Shown: positions 21,924 through 33,530 of the stretch, in pieces
Numbering within the stretch: position 1 is the first letter of the stretch
Layout of the letters: every line of letters begins with the position of its first letter
Assembly: GCA_902806565.1 (NCBI GenBank)
Contig: CADCXA010000055.1
Span: 186,001 to 250,000 of the forward strand
Direction: 5' to 3'
Source: Hypoxylon rubiginosum
Lineage: Eukaryota > Ascomycota > Sordariomycetes > Xylariales > Hypoxylaceae
DNA: 64,000 nt
Made by a program: the position numbers and the translations under genes
Notes under the pieces: model-generated
The model's database searches: none
What the model was told of the DNA's origin: nothing
What the model saw: the letters and a program-made list of their open reading frames with translations, nothing else

Positions 21924-23630
21924 TCACACAGACTTGAAACTTCCCGTAATAGTCTTCTTTTCGCTTCCCTTGGCCATGCCTCGCAACCCCTGCAGAGTCT
22001 GCGCTACCCTCTGCCGTTCCAGGAATATAAGGCCAATAGCAACAGTAGTAAAAGTCACCGGGATCGTCGAGGCGACATAGCTAACCCACGACCGCTCGTT
22101 GATCTCGAAGATACCAGCACTAAAGATGCTCTACGGAGAACATTTATTAGCTATTATTCTCGTGTTCACGCCGAATAAGGGACCTACGGCGGTCAGACTA
22201 GCTGGAGCGAATACTAGAGCCAAGAGGGCTATCAGGTTTGTCTGAGAGGTTGTCCGATGGGCGATGAGATTGTTCATCTAAACGCAACGAGTTCGCATTA
22301 ACATGTGAAGAGCTCGGAATTGTAGGCATGTACTAACCACGTTTATCTGGATTGTTGTTCGTTCTTTAAGACATTCAGCCTGTCCTCTTCGACAAGTCGT
22401 ATGCCCTAGCTCGAAGTCGATCTCATCTAAAATCGAGTGCCATTCGTCATCGCTAGCTCTCGCCTTTAATAGGGGCTTAATTCTCTGGTCGTCTGCCATT
22501 GTTCGGAGATGCCTCCACGTATTTATCTCGAAGTTTATGGCATGGTGAACGAATATCAAATTGTTATAAGATAGATGCAGGATGCTGGTGGCTTCGTAGA
22601 AGTTATTGGGATTTTGGACAACGGCTATGTTCGGGTCGTTCCACGGTGTCGACTTGGTCATGAACTCGGCGCTCAAGATATTATCGTCCAACCCTTTCCG
22701 CTTCTCTTCGGACGTAAGTCCGCACTGCTGCATGATTATTGTCATGAGCGCCAATGGGTTTTGTCGCACGAGCTTGAACAGAGAGCTACGAAGGATGGCA
22801 TCGAGAAGTTGCTCCAGCTCAGGACGTAGAGCATCGAAAACAAGGCATGTGAGCGAAGACGTTGCTACGTCGTAGCGTACTGCGCAGATAATTTCTCGCA
22901 CAGGTGCCTTCGGTGTCGAGAAAAGAATCACTACTCTGCCAAATTAATGTCCAACGCTGGGTGGATGGAGGAATTGCAGGGGATTGCTTACATAGAGACT
23001 TCTTGTCGTCTCTATACTCTACGAACCGACCACACACTCCATGTACAGACCGAACTGCTCCCCTGATCTTATCAGGCAGCTGGAGTGTGGTTATGATTTG
23101 TTCGAAGAGTTCGCTGTCCACGCTGAGCTTGTGTAAAGTTCCATTACCGTATCCGGCGCTATTCAGCTTGTTAGTGTGACGATCAAGGCGATTGCGCGAT
23201 ATAAGGGGGCTATATTACATTAGAGTAAAGGACGGATTCTCGAGTATCTTATCCTTTTCATTACTAATGGTAGACCCCCCTTGAGAAGAAACTCGCTAAA
23301 ATGGCATCAGTGAGTGAGATGGACGATGGGCAAGTGTCTGAATATTTCAGCATACATGTAGGAATTGTATTGTTTCCGAATGATTGCACCATTTTCCTGC
23401 GAATATGCTGGTAGATGTATGATTCTGAGCTTTCATCAAAAAGAAATATTAGCTAGTAGTAGTTGCAATGAACATTGTAACTTGGGCTATGACATACGAA
23501 TCGAGTAGCAGAAGAGATCTGCCTTTCCATCTTCAAAGAACGCTATGTCGCTTGCTTTCTTCCTCTCCCTTGTACTGAGTTCCACCTCTTGGAAGGTGCT
23601 TATTCGTTTTTCTTGAGAGCTGGAAGCCAT
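21924..23630 (-). CDS. CorA-like membrane protein, function unknown
   Basis: Preferred seven-exon model: 23630-23498, 23429-23356, 23295-23219, 23158-22992, 22930-22338, 22277-22188 and 22130-21924. The sum is 1,341 bases, 446 residues. The middle (LILFSTPKAPVREIICAVRY, STPWNDPNIAVVQNP, FYEATSILHLSYNNLIFVHH) is characteristic of a fungal-specific family. The end has two hydrophobic helices (TNLIALLALVFAPASLTASI and VASTIPVTFTTVAIGLIFL) preceded by a long helical stalk, the architecture of CorA-type transporters. The GMN signature of true CorA magnesium channels is not visible at the first helix end, so transport activity is doubtful. Exons from 23158 to the stop are well supported. The two exons between 23429 and 23219 rest only on frame and splice consensus and could be drawn differently. 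Confidence 0.7.
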
Positions 23631-24290
23631 GTCAAGGGCCATGAAATGTGTTTAATAATAGCTGTAAGTGTAGGTACTTGAGCAACTTGCCTTCAATATC
23701 GTCAACGGAATATTTTTCCCCATTCCGACTCAGCTTTCTATCACCAAAATCACTCATCGGCCTTCCCACCAATGGCGGTTGCACATACGTGCATATGCAA
23801 TGGGACGTAAAGGGGAGCTGAAAATGTTGATAGTTGCTTGCAATTTGATACAATAGCATGCCAAGAGATGCCTGCCTGCCTGTATCCCTAAGAATCAATT
23901 CTATAGAAGACGGAGATCAAAGCCTTTTTTAAAAGGTGCAATACGTACCTAGATGCTTGACCCCTGAGCTAGCTTAAAGTCACCCCTTTTCTAGCCTTGA
24001 CGATTCTTCCATGTAAAGAATAGTAAATCAATTTAAGTAGGCGAAATTATTCCTATTCAAGTAGCGCATGACCTGTATGATTTATATGCAATAGTTAAGG
24101 AGCTCAGGAACCTCTACAAAGACCATAGTGTCCGAAGAGATATGAAATATCGCAACACAATTCTCGATAATGTAGTTCCCAATTCCCGGTCTATCTAACC
24201 CAATACTTTTTACCACCTTTTAAGCGAGGGAATTGAGGAAAGTCTAAATAGAAGGTGATGGGGTATCAACTCTTCTTTATATGCGTCAAC
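23631..24290. other. Intergenic, no gene seen
   Basis: This 660-base spacer lies between two minus-strand genes. It contains a TACGTACCTAGATG variant of the dispersed motif at 23942-23955 and otherwise A+T-leaning unique sequence. No protein-like frame or RNA gene was recognized. Confidence 0.35.
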
Positions 24291-25472
24291 TTAACCATCT
24301 ACGAATGCTTCACTCTTGGCTTTCAATGTGCTCTCATCGGCGGATCCATCCTGGTTAGTCGAAGGTCGGTTGGCAATCAGACGCTGCCAGTTGTTAGTAT
24401 ATCTCAAGATGTGTGATCTTTACCACGACGAAAGGCTTACCACCAGATTCCTAAGGAGCACAGCAATCGTGACCTTACCAACTGAAGGTACGTAGATAGA
24501 GGCTCTCTCTTTGACAGCAGGGCCGTCGAAGTTCCGATAGGAAGAGAAGTTTATGCAAACAGTTCCATCCCGAATGAGCTCGGTCGGCACCTTGAAACGC
24601 TCGGAGGGGACACCACCGATGATGACGTCGCTTATAGGGATGCACTGCTCCAAGGCCCAGCCTTCCTTATCCTGGACCTGATGTCTTGGTTGTTTAATGC
24701 CTTGGCCACGGGTAAAAAGTTGAACTCCTGTCAAGTCGACCGAGTAGACATTGGCGCCGTCATTGGCCAACAGAGCGGCCAGCGGTCGGCCGTTGACCTC
24801 GGAGCGGTTGATAACGGTGATGGTCCTGCCGAAGAGGCGGTTTCCATAGGGTAGAATGGAGTTGTAGATTTGAAGGTATTCCAGGATCTTGACCACGGCC
24901 AGCGGGGTACAAGGGAGGATGGACTTCTTCAGATTTTGAGGGGGATCTAGAAATCTGACATTGTGGTACATGTTGTAGATGTGTTTATGACAAAGGCCCT
25001 CGACATCCTTGGAGAGAGATACCGTCTCTTGGACGTATCGGTCGTGGGCCGGGTTTCCAGGAAAGATGGGATAATAGACAATGATGCCGTCTACCTTGCT
25101 GTCCTCGTTGGCACTCACAATCTCCTCTTCTAGCTTATCCTTGTCTACTTGGCGCAAGTCGAAGGTGAAGCCACTAGTTGTCTTGTAAGTGACATATTCT
25201 CACGTTTTAAGTGGTAAAGGGGTAAAAGGTCTAAGGGGTTGTATTGGGAGGGAGGTAGATTTGTCTCACTTCTCTTCGCAAGTCTTCTTGGACCATTCAG
25301 CATACTTAACAGCTGCAGGGTCATCGTTGGCCAAGAATGCGGCTAGGGTTGGTTGGCCTTCGGTATCTTTCTGGATGGATTTCAGCGTATCCTTCACCTC
25401 GGTCAAGAGGCCTCTAGCGATGGTCTCTGCTAATATGACCTTGCAGGTCTTGGGCACATCGTGAGAGGCCAT
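24291..25472 (-). CDS. MTD1: Methylenetetrahydrofolate dehydrogenase, NAD-dependent (Mtd1 type)
   Basis: Cytosolic enzyme oxidizing 5,10-methylene-THF to 5,10-methenyl-THF with NAD in one-carbon metabolism. Three exons: 25472-25270, 25173-24441 and 24383-24291, giving 342 residues (yeast Mtd1 is 320). The catalytic half has KYAEWSKKTCEE joined across intron 1 to NGFTFDLR. The substrate-site motif is DGIIVYYPIFPGNPAHDRY. The Rossmann half has GRTITVINRSEVNGRPLAAL and later SVGKVTIAVLLRNLV. The acceptor of intron 1 was set at 25174 (CTAG) because it preserves frame and gives the conserved Asn-Gly-Phe. Intron 2 joins LLRNLV to RLIANRP. The C-terminal extension is Ser/Lys-rich. It is a monofunctional enzyme, not the trifunctional C1-THF synthase. 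Confidence 0.93.
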
Positions 25473-26079
25473 AGTCGGACAAAAGTGAGACTTGGAAATT
25501 ATGTTAGTCGATAGATTCTATTAAAATGCAAATATTCTATCTATATGAGCTATATCATAAGTGATGAATATGAAAGACATTATTCTCTAGCAGAGGCGTG
25601 AATTTATATAGACGCTAGAAGATGCGGGTGCGAGTGAATTTTTGACATACCGGTCTCTGCCCCGCTATACGTGCCCCGCGATTTAGATGAAAAGAGCGTG
25701 GTGTTGTAAGTGGTAGCGTGTGAAGGCCAACGAAAGCTGGAGAACAAGGCACAAAAGAGACCAGATAAGGGCCTTGTCTTGACGAAAAATGTGTTGGGGA
25801 ATGACAGCGTAATGGTTTAGCTGTTAAATATCTAAGAGAAAGGGATCGGGAATGAGTGACTAATTGCCGGTTAATAAGTCTCATCTCTAAACACCCCGCG
25901 TCGCTGGCAACTTTGTGAGACTAATAATTTTTTTTTCCTCTTTTCTTTCTGACCCTTCACAGAACCCCCACCACGCTAGCGCTAGCGGAAGTGACTCGTG
26001 CAGTCGTGAAAGTCCCTGAAAAATTATTGTGTGCCCCTCCTACTGCTTCTAGAATGGGCCTAAATCGGATCTTCAGGTG
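25473..26079. promoter_or_regulatory. MTD1 upstream region
   Basis: This 607-base region runs from the MTD1 start codon to the inverted-repeat element. It contains an A+T-rich stretch at 25500-25580, a T-run at 25928-25936 and an 8-base palindrome GCTAGCGC/GCTAGCGG pair at 25975-25988. A promoter is implied by position; no additional gene is seen. Confidence 0.35.
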
Positions 26080-26894
26080 TACGGTGTCCCACAGGGCTCT
26101 AATGGAAATAACTCGAATTTTGGTTATACACCCACGCCCATGTGCATAAATTAGTGTACTATAAGCTCATATACTGGATAGCTACATATTATGCACAATA
26201 TATTTTCATATATACGAGCTATATTTATATAATAAGGCTTATGGAATCCGTGATTGGGTGTCACGTGGGCATAAGCTTATTCACCTCACTAACAAGTCCG
26301 TATATAAATTATTATATAAGTTTGTTAGCATAGCGAATCTTCTATCTGCCCTTTACTAAAATTCAAGGCCCGCTTCTTATCTAAGGTATTATTCCACAAA
26401 TCCTAACACTGCCGGCAGTCTCATAAATGCAACCTGGATATAAAGTTTCGCTCAATTGAGGGCTTTCTAATGATATAATTTTCAAGCTGTTATATGGCCT
26501 GGCTGTAAAGTTATTTGAATTAATAGATAGCTGGTAGGTGGCCTGGGGCACAAAAGGGGGGTCACGTGACCACACCTCTTTTGGCCAAGGAGCCCCGATA
26601 TCAGCACGTGATAGCCTCAGCAAATACCTCTGGTTTTATTTACAAATAACTCAACAAAGCGAAGGCTATATAAAGTGCAACCAGTATTATTATTTTCGCA
26701 TTTCAAAGGGCTATCTAGAAATATAAATATTAATTGATTTAAATAAGGATTAGGCTTGGTATAATAATAATAACTAGATATCTAATAATTAAATAAGCTT
26801 AAGCCTAGCGTAGTTTTACGCACCTTGATACCCACCCTAGGGTTTACGTATTAAAATTCGAGTTATTTCCATTAGAGCCCTGTGGGTGACCAGA
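26080..26894. mobile_element. Short non-autonomous DNA element with 34-base terminal inverted repeats (MITE-like)
   Basis: The 34 bases 26088-26121 recur as a perfect reverse complement at 26853-26886. Similarity may extend 8 bases further outward on each side (GGTGTCCC versus GGTCACCC), giving 26080-26894. Outside that, CAGGTG occurs on both sides (26074-26079 and 26895-26900) at equal distance from the repeats, a candidate target-site duplication. The interior of about 730 bases is A+T-rich, has no transposase frame, and holds a 12-base palindrome centred on CACGTG (26560-26571). The structure fits a MITE or deletion derivative of a cut-and-paste transposon. The superfamily cannot be named from what is visible. 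Confidence 0.75.
26560..26571. repeat. 12-base palindrome GGTCACGTGACC
   Basis: A perfect palindrome with an E-box CACGTG core inside the inverted-repeat element. Another CACGTG lies at 26264-26269 and a third at 26604-26609. It could be a bHLH binding site carried by the element or part of a nested element end; no evidence here decides. Confidence 0.5.
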
Positions 26895-27204
26895 CAGGTG
26901 CCTGGCACGGGAAATCTAGTGGCTCGGACCATCGTCCAACCGCTATTTCGTCATGCTTGGGTTTCCATAGATCCACCATCTGTACATCCATGTATGATGT
27001 ATCTCCATACTTACATATAATTCTACAAACTACGAAACTCCGATTCTCTTGCGACGGCGCATATTACCTTCAACGTCTGATAAGACATAGGTGGTTTATG
27101 ATCATTGTTTTGAAAGGTCTCATTAAAAGAGGCCCTGTCATTCATTTGGCATACAAATCGCTCATTCGACTTGTTGAATAATCTCAACTTGTTGAACTGC
27201 GAAA

Positions 27205-30200
27205 ATGGCGACTGTCAAATTTGATGATCTCGCCCTACAGTATGTTCTCTCGGACGAGAGTGACAAGCAACGGGGAATATCAGAGAAGGCCGCTACAGGT
27301 GAGTTCACCCGTAATATAGCACAAACAGTTACAACATGTTAACATAATATCCCAAGCCATTGAAGAATCTACGAACAGCCGAATAGCAGTTGGCCAGTGG
27401 GTTGCTTCTATAAACCGCTGGATCCAGCCGGGTGATGATTCAAGCGATGACAATTTTATCACACGTGCGACAGCCCTGGATTTCTTAGCCAGCACCCTAG
27501 GAGTCCTCCGTCAAAGAAATGTCTTCCTAAAAGCCGACCAGGTCAAGCTCTTGGTGACTTTCTTTGGTTCCCTCTTTTCCAGCGATCACCGAGCTGGAGT
27601 TACGGCTTCTACAAAAGCTTTGAGGCATTTGGTTGGCATGCAGACATTTGAAGCTACTTTGGGGGACGGTATAATCGCAAATATCTGCAAGCTAGGCGAA
27701 GACTTCAAGCTACAGACACCAGGAACACGCCTCGAGCTCTATGAGTTATTCCTAGGACTCCTCCGAGATCCTGCTGTGGCTAACGACCTCGAATATCGGC
27801 ATGGCAATACTTGTGGATTTATGACCAACCTTCTAGATCTATGCAAGAACGAAAGAGACCCACAGAATTTGATGAAGTGGTTTGAGATTCTCAAGACCTT
27901 TCTGCAGAACTTCTCCCCTTCAGAGGATATTACAACAGAAGTCTTCAAGACCGTCTCGGCTTATTTCCCTATTTCTCTACGAGCCTCAGCTACTCCGGCA
28001 GGAATCACCGCCGACGACTTGAAGAACGCCGTGCGTTCGTGCTTCGCTGCCCATTATCGTGTAGCCAACCACGCGATACCATATCTCATCAATAAGCTTG
28101 ATCAGGGGGACGCGGTCACTGTAGCTGTCAAGGTTGATATCCTGCAGACCCTCGATGCGTGTTTGCTGCAATACGAACACCCGAAGCAGAGTGTGGTGCC
28201 ATTCTCTAATCAGATATGGAGCTCGCTCAAATACGAAGTTCGAAACGGCGAGATCCCGGACACTGTCAAAGCCACCCTGAAAGTCATTCGATCTCTAACC
28301 ACTCGTCTTGACGATAACGAACTTCGATCCTTCTTGGCTGATTCCTGGAGGGACCTGGTTGAGGATTTGTCTAGCCCAACATACACAGCCCAGGCCGGCA
28401 GACTACTTGTTGCCATCACGGGCGCTACCGTTGCAGCCTTTGCGACTATTACTCCCAAGGCTATACCTCATATTCAAACCACACTTAAACACACCCAGTC
28501 TGGATCACATAAGCAAGAACTTGTTGCGCTGCTAAATTCCATTCTGACCGTCCGATCTCACTTGGTTGACATTTTGAAGGAGGATGCCAGTGTCGACCAG
28601 AGTTCAGGCCTACTAAAGGATGAACTCTTTGGTGATCCTATCTTCTTTGATGCATATCTCCCTCTGTGGGAAGAATGTTCAGCTGGCGAGATAACTACCG
28701 AAAAGGTTGGCATACTCAAGAAGATCATGGAAGGATTGGCTGCACTCGTGGGTCAGCAATCTAGCGGCGTCAGTCCGCCTCACCAATTATGCTCAGCTCC
28801 AACGTGTGAAAGGATCGTTGGCTGGCTCGTGAGGCCATCCGTCGTCTATCCTCTAGAAGGTATACAGCCGAATGAATCGACTGCTAGCGGCGATGCGAGT
28901 CAAGATATTCGTGATGCCGCGGTTGCTGCACTGAAGGAAGCTGTGCCTTTATATCCTCCTGCATTCCAACTTTTGCTGCAACAATACATTTCTTCCCTCA
29001 AGGTAGCGTACCAGAATCAACCTGCTTCGTATGGCCTCCCTTTCGAGATTATGCTTGTCGCCAGTACACTTTCCGATGTTGGTTGCTCTACTATATCAGG
29101 GCAACAGCTGTCGCTATCAAAGCCCGCTTCTTTGATCAATATTCTACTGGAAGGGCTGCTGTGGATGCTGTCAGAGCAGGCAATGCCCAGATACTGGACA
29201 ACATTTATCTCATCTATACGCCTATCTATCCAACAATCCTTACATATCTTATCAAGACAAACTTCCATCTCCTCTCTATCTAAATCACAGGTCATTACAA
29301 AGGAATGGTACACGGCATACATCAAAAGTATTGAGGATAGGGGCGCCTTCCGATTTGACTTGGAAACGCCAGCCAATGCCGCCCACCTAACCAAGGAAGT
29401 AGGAAAACTTGAGACGGAAGACGAAGATGTACATCGCCAACTGCTGGCATACTCTCTCTCTATTGTGGGGCAACTATATCGTCGTTTCACCGCAGTCCAG
29501 CAATCAGGCGGGAATATTGGCGGTCAGCCATGCGTGGGGCTTGGCAAGGATTTCGTGGAAGGACGCGAATCTGTGACCGAACAAGACATATGTCTCCATG
29601 AGCTCGGTCTCCTAGCTACTACTGTCATCCGAGCTTTGAGTGAGGAAGAGCAGAAGGCTCTGGAAGTGGGCAAAGACGTATCTGTCCTTTTTAATAGCAT
29701 TGATCTTCATGTTGACCTTCAAGGAACCCTGACCCCCGGAACCGTTGTAGTGAGCCCACTCAACGACTACCGTACGGCACCGTTATCTATGGGCATCCTT
29801 CAGGGTCTTTACCCAGGCGTGATGAACCCAGTGGTAAGAGTTTTTTGACCCTGGTATTTACAATAACTAACCCTTTTTGCCAGCACCACGCCCAAACCCT
29901 GAGAGATCTCTGCGCCGTCTTGACATCGGCCCCGTTGCCTTGTTCAGATATAACAAGAGCTGCATTGGATATATCCTTCGTGATATTATCAAATAAGCTC
30001 CGCATCGAAGACAAAGACAATGCGAGAGAAAAGCTACAAATCCAAGAGAACCTAATGAATACCTTGACAAATATCTTGGACATGTCTTCGGAATCAACTC
30101 TGGACGCCCCTACCAGTATTCGCATCTTCCGCAGCATCCTCCACTTTCTGGCTGGCGATGTGGCACGGTTCCAGTCTATTCCTAATAACCACAATTTACT

Positions 30201-30903
30201 GCTAAAGGCGGTATGCGAGAAGGCGCCGTCTGAACCCACGATAGGCCGCCAGCTAGCAAGGAACTTCGAAGTACTCGTGAGCCCGAAAGAGTGTCTGCAA
30301 AAGGAGAACCATGCCACCCTCAAAAGATTGAGTAGCGAGTGGCTCTACTACAAGGCTGTCCAACCCTACCTAAAAGACTGCTTTCCCAACTCGGATGTCG
30401 GCGAGACGATTGCCGTCAACCGTGCCGTAGCGGTATTCGCAGTCTTGAAGCACCTGAAGTACGAACAATATGCTAGCGACGCTCGACAGATCGTACGAAT
30501 CTGCATTCGCTCGCTATCTACCTTCGAGACGGGGGTGGAGATGTACTCCTGCCTCAGCGTCCTCCTGGAGATACTGGGGAAGGAACCGGACGCGCTGAGA
30601 GAGCACCTCGCCGGTTTGATTTCCGGCATGATCAAGGTCTACAAGACGGCAAGAAAGGCGCCCAAGGCTGCGGGTTCGGCAGAGGGCTTAATGCCAGTCA
30701 GGGTCAAGGGTAGGGATCTCATCCTGTGTCGAAAATCCGCGCTGGAATTCTTCCAGAAGCTGCCGCAGTCGTACGAGGCGCATCATCTGGTGCCTTATCG
30801 CCAGCAGCTCCTTAGACCCCTGTCGGCAGCTTGTGGAGACTCGGTCAGAGAGATTCGACGCATGGCCCTGATGGCTAGGAGGGCCTGGGAGGGTCTTGCT
30901 TAA
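27205..30903 (+). CDS. MMS19: MMS19 / Met18 homolog (cytosolic Fe-S targeting, DNA repair)
   Basis: HEAT-repeat subunit of the CIA targeting complex that delivers Fe-S clusters to XPD/Rad3, DNA polymerases and other nuclear Fe-S proteins; loss gives MMS and UV sensitivity in yeast. Exons 27205-27298, 27357-29833 and 29884-30903 give 1,196 residues, somewhat longer than the ~1,030 of yeast and human. The N-terminal MMS19 domain is recognizable by FLASTLGVLRQRNVFLKADQ, the family block YFPISLRASATPAGITADDL, and the block IPYLINKLDQGDAV followed by VDILQTLDACLLQYEH. The C-terminal HEAT region ends IRRMALMARRAWEGLA. Intron 1 starts right after the 31st codon. Intron 2 (29834-29883) has a CTAAC branch and a CCAG acceptor. 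Isolated ATGs and frames on the other strand are shadows. Confidence 0.92.
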
Positions 30904-31214
30904 GATACCTTGTAATTCAGTATTTTCTTGCTGGGCCTTGCCAGGAGCGTATGTTGAGGGACAGTCTTATACTTCGATTACGGGTATTAGCTCTTTTAGA
31001 CACCAACTCCTCGCATACGAAATTTCATCCTGGAGTGCTTTATGATTCACTTGAGCTAGGGAACTGAGATAGTCCTAGAACGGGGTAATGTTCGTAGGCC
31101 AAGATTACGTAGGTAACGAATGTGCGCAGCAAGAACTCAATTTTAATATGCTTGGAAAAAAATGGTATCATATTTTTAGAACAGTGAACTGTACAGACTA
31201 TATCGGCTGTCCAA
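30904..31214. other. Convergent 3' spacer MMS19/SPC2
   Basis: A 311-base spacer between two stop codons. It must hold both polyadenylation regions; AATATGCTTGGAAAAAAATGG at 31145-31165 is A-rich. No gene seen. Confidence 0.35.
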
Positions 31215-32064
31215 CTACGCCTTTCTCCGCTTCGACTTCTTGCCCGAAGAGGCAGCCTCCGCACCAGTAGATGTAGTCTCAGAAGCCGCGATGGCATCCA
31301 AGACGCTGGCATCGGCGTTCATAAAATCGGACGCCGACGCGGCAGCGACCTGGGCCCTCTTGGGATCCGCCTTGGCGATTGCGGGCACCTGCGTGGCCAG
31401 CATGACCTGGAACGGCCGCGCAACGAAGTGTCCCTGCACGTCGAACCACTCCGTAAACGACCGCGACAGCTCGATCGTCTGCGCCGCGCCCTTCTTGGGC
31501 GTGATGGTGATCTTGACGTTGTAGGTTGGTATGTTCTTCTTGGTCGACGTTGCGATCGAGATCTGTATATGTCATATACGGTCAGCTCTATGCCCTCGTG
31601 TGTCTACCCAAGTCCCCCTCTACGTAAGGGAGCGAAGAGGGAGAGAGGGAAATAGAGATATTGAAAACGTACGCTGGTGCCGTCCGGCGCCGTGCCCTGG
31701 TACACGGTGCCCTTCTCGACGAAGCCGATCCAGTAGGTCAGGACGCCGTTGAGCAGGGCGTAGAGGGCGACGGCGGCGGCGGTGTAGTACTTGGTGGGCT
31801 CGAAGCCCAGCCTGTAGTCCCAGAAGAAGCAGGCGGCGGCGACGGCGAAGGCGCCGTACCCGAGGGCCAGCCGCGTGTCTACTAGCTTGTGGTCCTGCCG
31901 GAACTTGAGCGAGTTCAGGTAGTTGGGGATCGCATCGTCGGACGTGTTCTTCAGGTCTGATGGGTGTAGTGTTAGCTCCTAGCCTGCTGGGAGCTGGAGG
32001 GAGAGGGAGAGGGAGACTAATTACCCGCGAGATTGTGGACGGAGATCTTTTCTTGAGAGGCCAT
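31215..32064 (-). CDS. SPC2: Signal peptidase complex subunit 2 (SPC25 family)
   Basis: Non-catalytic ER-membrane subunit of the signal peptidase complex. Three exons: 32064-32025, 31956-31673 and 31562-31215, encoding 223 residues, a normal length. The sequence begins MASQEKISVHNLADLKNTSD. Two transmembrane helices lie at about residues 45-100 (LGYGAFAVAAACFFWDY and YYTAAAVALYALLNGVLTYW), as in the family. The lumenal/cytosolic beta-rich C-terminal half follows (PTYNVKITITPKK, RSFTEWFDVQGHFV). The tail is Ala/Ser-rich with a KKSKRRKA terminus, resembling a di-lysine-type ER retention end. It is transcribed divergently from EMC3, another ER membrane-protein biogenesis gene, across 388 bases. 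Confidence 0.9.
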
Positions 32065-32452
32065 TGTCGGTGTCGAGACTGGAGACGTGGAAGGAGAAGA
32101 ATTGGGATGTATTTGGTAAGGCTCGTGAGATATGGGATACAGATGGACGACAGCTTCAACTTAGGTGGCTTCTTACTGCTTAGAATATACTAGTGGACAT
32201 GGTGGACATGGGTCAGCTTTGGAGGTACAAGGTACAGAGACGTGGCTTTACAGGTGGGGCGCTTTAGATTTCAGCCCTGGCCCAGTCCAGTGTAACGTCA
32301 ACCATCGGCCCCCCGGGAGCCGTTAGACCTACTCTAATACCTGTACCTATCATTACCTGCAGTCAACACTAATTAGTGCCATCTGCTCTACCATCTGCTT
32401 CATAGCTCAAGCATCTTTGCGTGAAGAAGATAGTAGTAGCAACTTCGTCAAT
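32065..32452. promoter_or_regulatory. Divergent promoter region SPC2 / EMC3
   Basis: A 388-base spacer between two head-to-head start codons. It contains repeated GGACATGG units (32196-32212), and TACCTGTACCTATC with TTACCTGCAG at 32338-32362, variants of the dispersed motif. No gene within. Confidence 0.45.
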
Positions 32453-33422
32453 ATGGCCGAATTACCGCCACAAACGATCCATAGGGATCCCCAGCTTTTG
32501 TGAGTATTGTCCGGTGCCGCCGTGGGAGCTCTACTAACGTCCTGAAAGCTACTGGATCCTCCTCCCAATTACGGCTGTAATGGTAAGCCTCGATATTTCT
32601 CTATACTTCTTAAAGCTTGCGCTTGAGATGTTTATGGGCTATGCTTACACGGATATAGATATTGACTGGTGTACTGCGATACTACGCCACCGTTCTCATG
32701 CAGACGCCCCCTAAGAAGCTCGACCAAAAGTCCATGAAGGAGCAGCGATCTCTACTGCACGGCATTGCGGTCCGCGGCAACTATCACGTCCTATCGGCGC
32801 CGTCGTTCCGCTCGCGAAGAGACTATCTCACCAATGCCTACGAGACAGGCGCCTTCCTAAAAGACCCGGAGCGACGCGGTCAGCCACCTCCTAACCCGAT
32901 GACGGACCCTGGTGCAATGGACGGCATGATGGGCATGATGAAAAACAATATGGCCATGATGATTCCGAACACCTTGATCATGAGCTGGATCAACGCATTC
33001 TTCAGCGGTTTCGTCATCATCAAGCTGCCATTCCCCCTCACCATCAAGTTCAAGAGTATGCTACAGGCTGGTGTCGCGACCAAGGAGATGGACCCCCGAT
33101 GGATGTCGAGTATCAGTTGGTACTTCCTGTGTTATTTTGGTCTGCAATTCGTATTCAACTTCATACTTGGCAACGAGAACGGTGAGCTTTCTCCTCCCTA
33201 TTCAGCTTGACTTATCCAGGGACTAATCGTTGGATAGCCGCGAACCAAATGGCCCAGCAGATGGCGGGAATGGGACCTCAGGGTGCCCCTCAGATGTTTG
33301 GGCCTGGCGTTGACGCAGACAAGCAGTTCAAGGCGGAGGCTGAGAACCTTGCCGTGGTTGAGCATTACTCTGTTTTGGACAATGTAGAAAATCGATTGCT
33401 CGAGGGTATCAAATCTAAGTAA
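32453..33422 (+). CDS. EMC3: ER membrane protein complex subunit 3 (EMC3)
   Basis: Core subunit of the EMC insertase, which inserts tail-anchored and multipass proteins; Oxa1 superfamily. Exons 32453-32499, 32549-32582 (34 bases), 32659-33181 and 33238-33422 give 262 residues, matching the family. Visible features are TM1 across the microexon (YWILLPITAVMILTGVLRYY), the cytosolic coiled region with QRSLLHGIAVRGNYHVL, and a methionine-rich loop DGMMGMMKNNMAMMIPNTLI typical of substrate-gripping Oxa1 proteins. TM2 and TM3 follow (MSWINAFFSGFVIIKLPFPL and SISWYFLCYFGLQFVFNFIL). The tail is Gln/Met-rich. The sequence around the splice at 33181/33238 (GNEN-AANQMAQQ) is conserved in frame. Confidence 0.94.
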
Positions 33423-33530
33423 CGGAGATAGGAGAGGATAGGTAGCCAAGCAGCTAGACCTAATGCAAGTAGTAATTCCAGACCAAACGCCATTGTACTG
33501 TATGCATCTGATCAAATAGCCACCTCGTGG

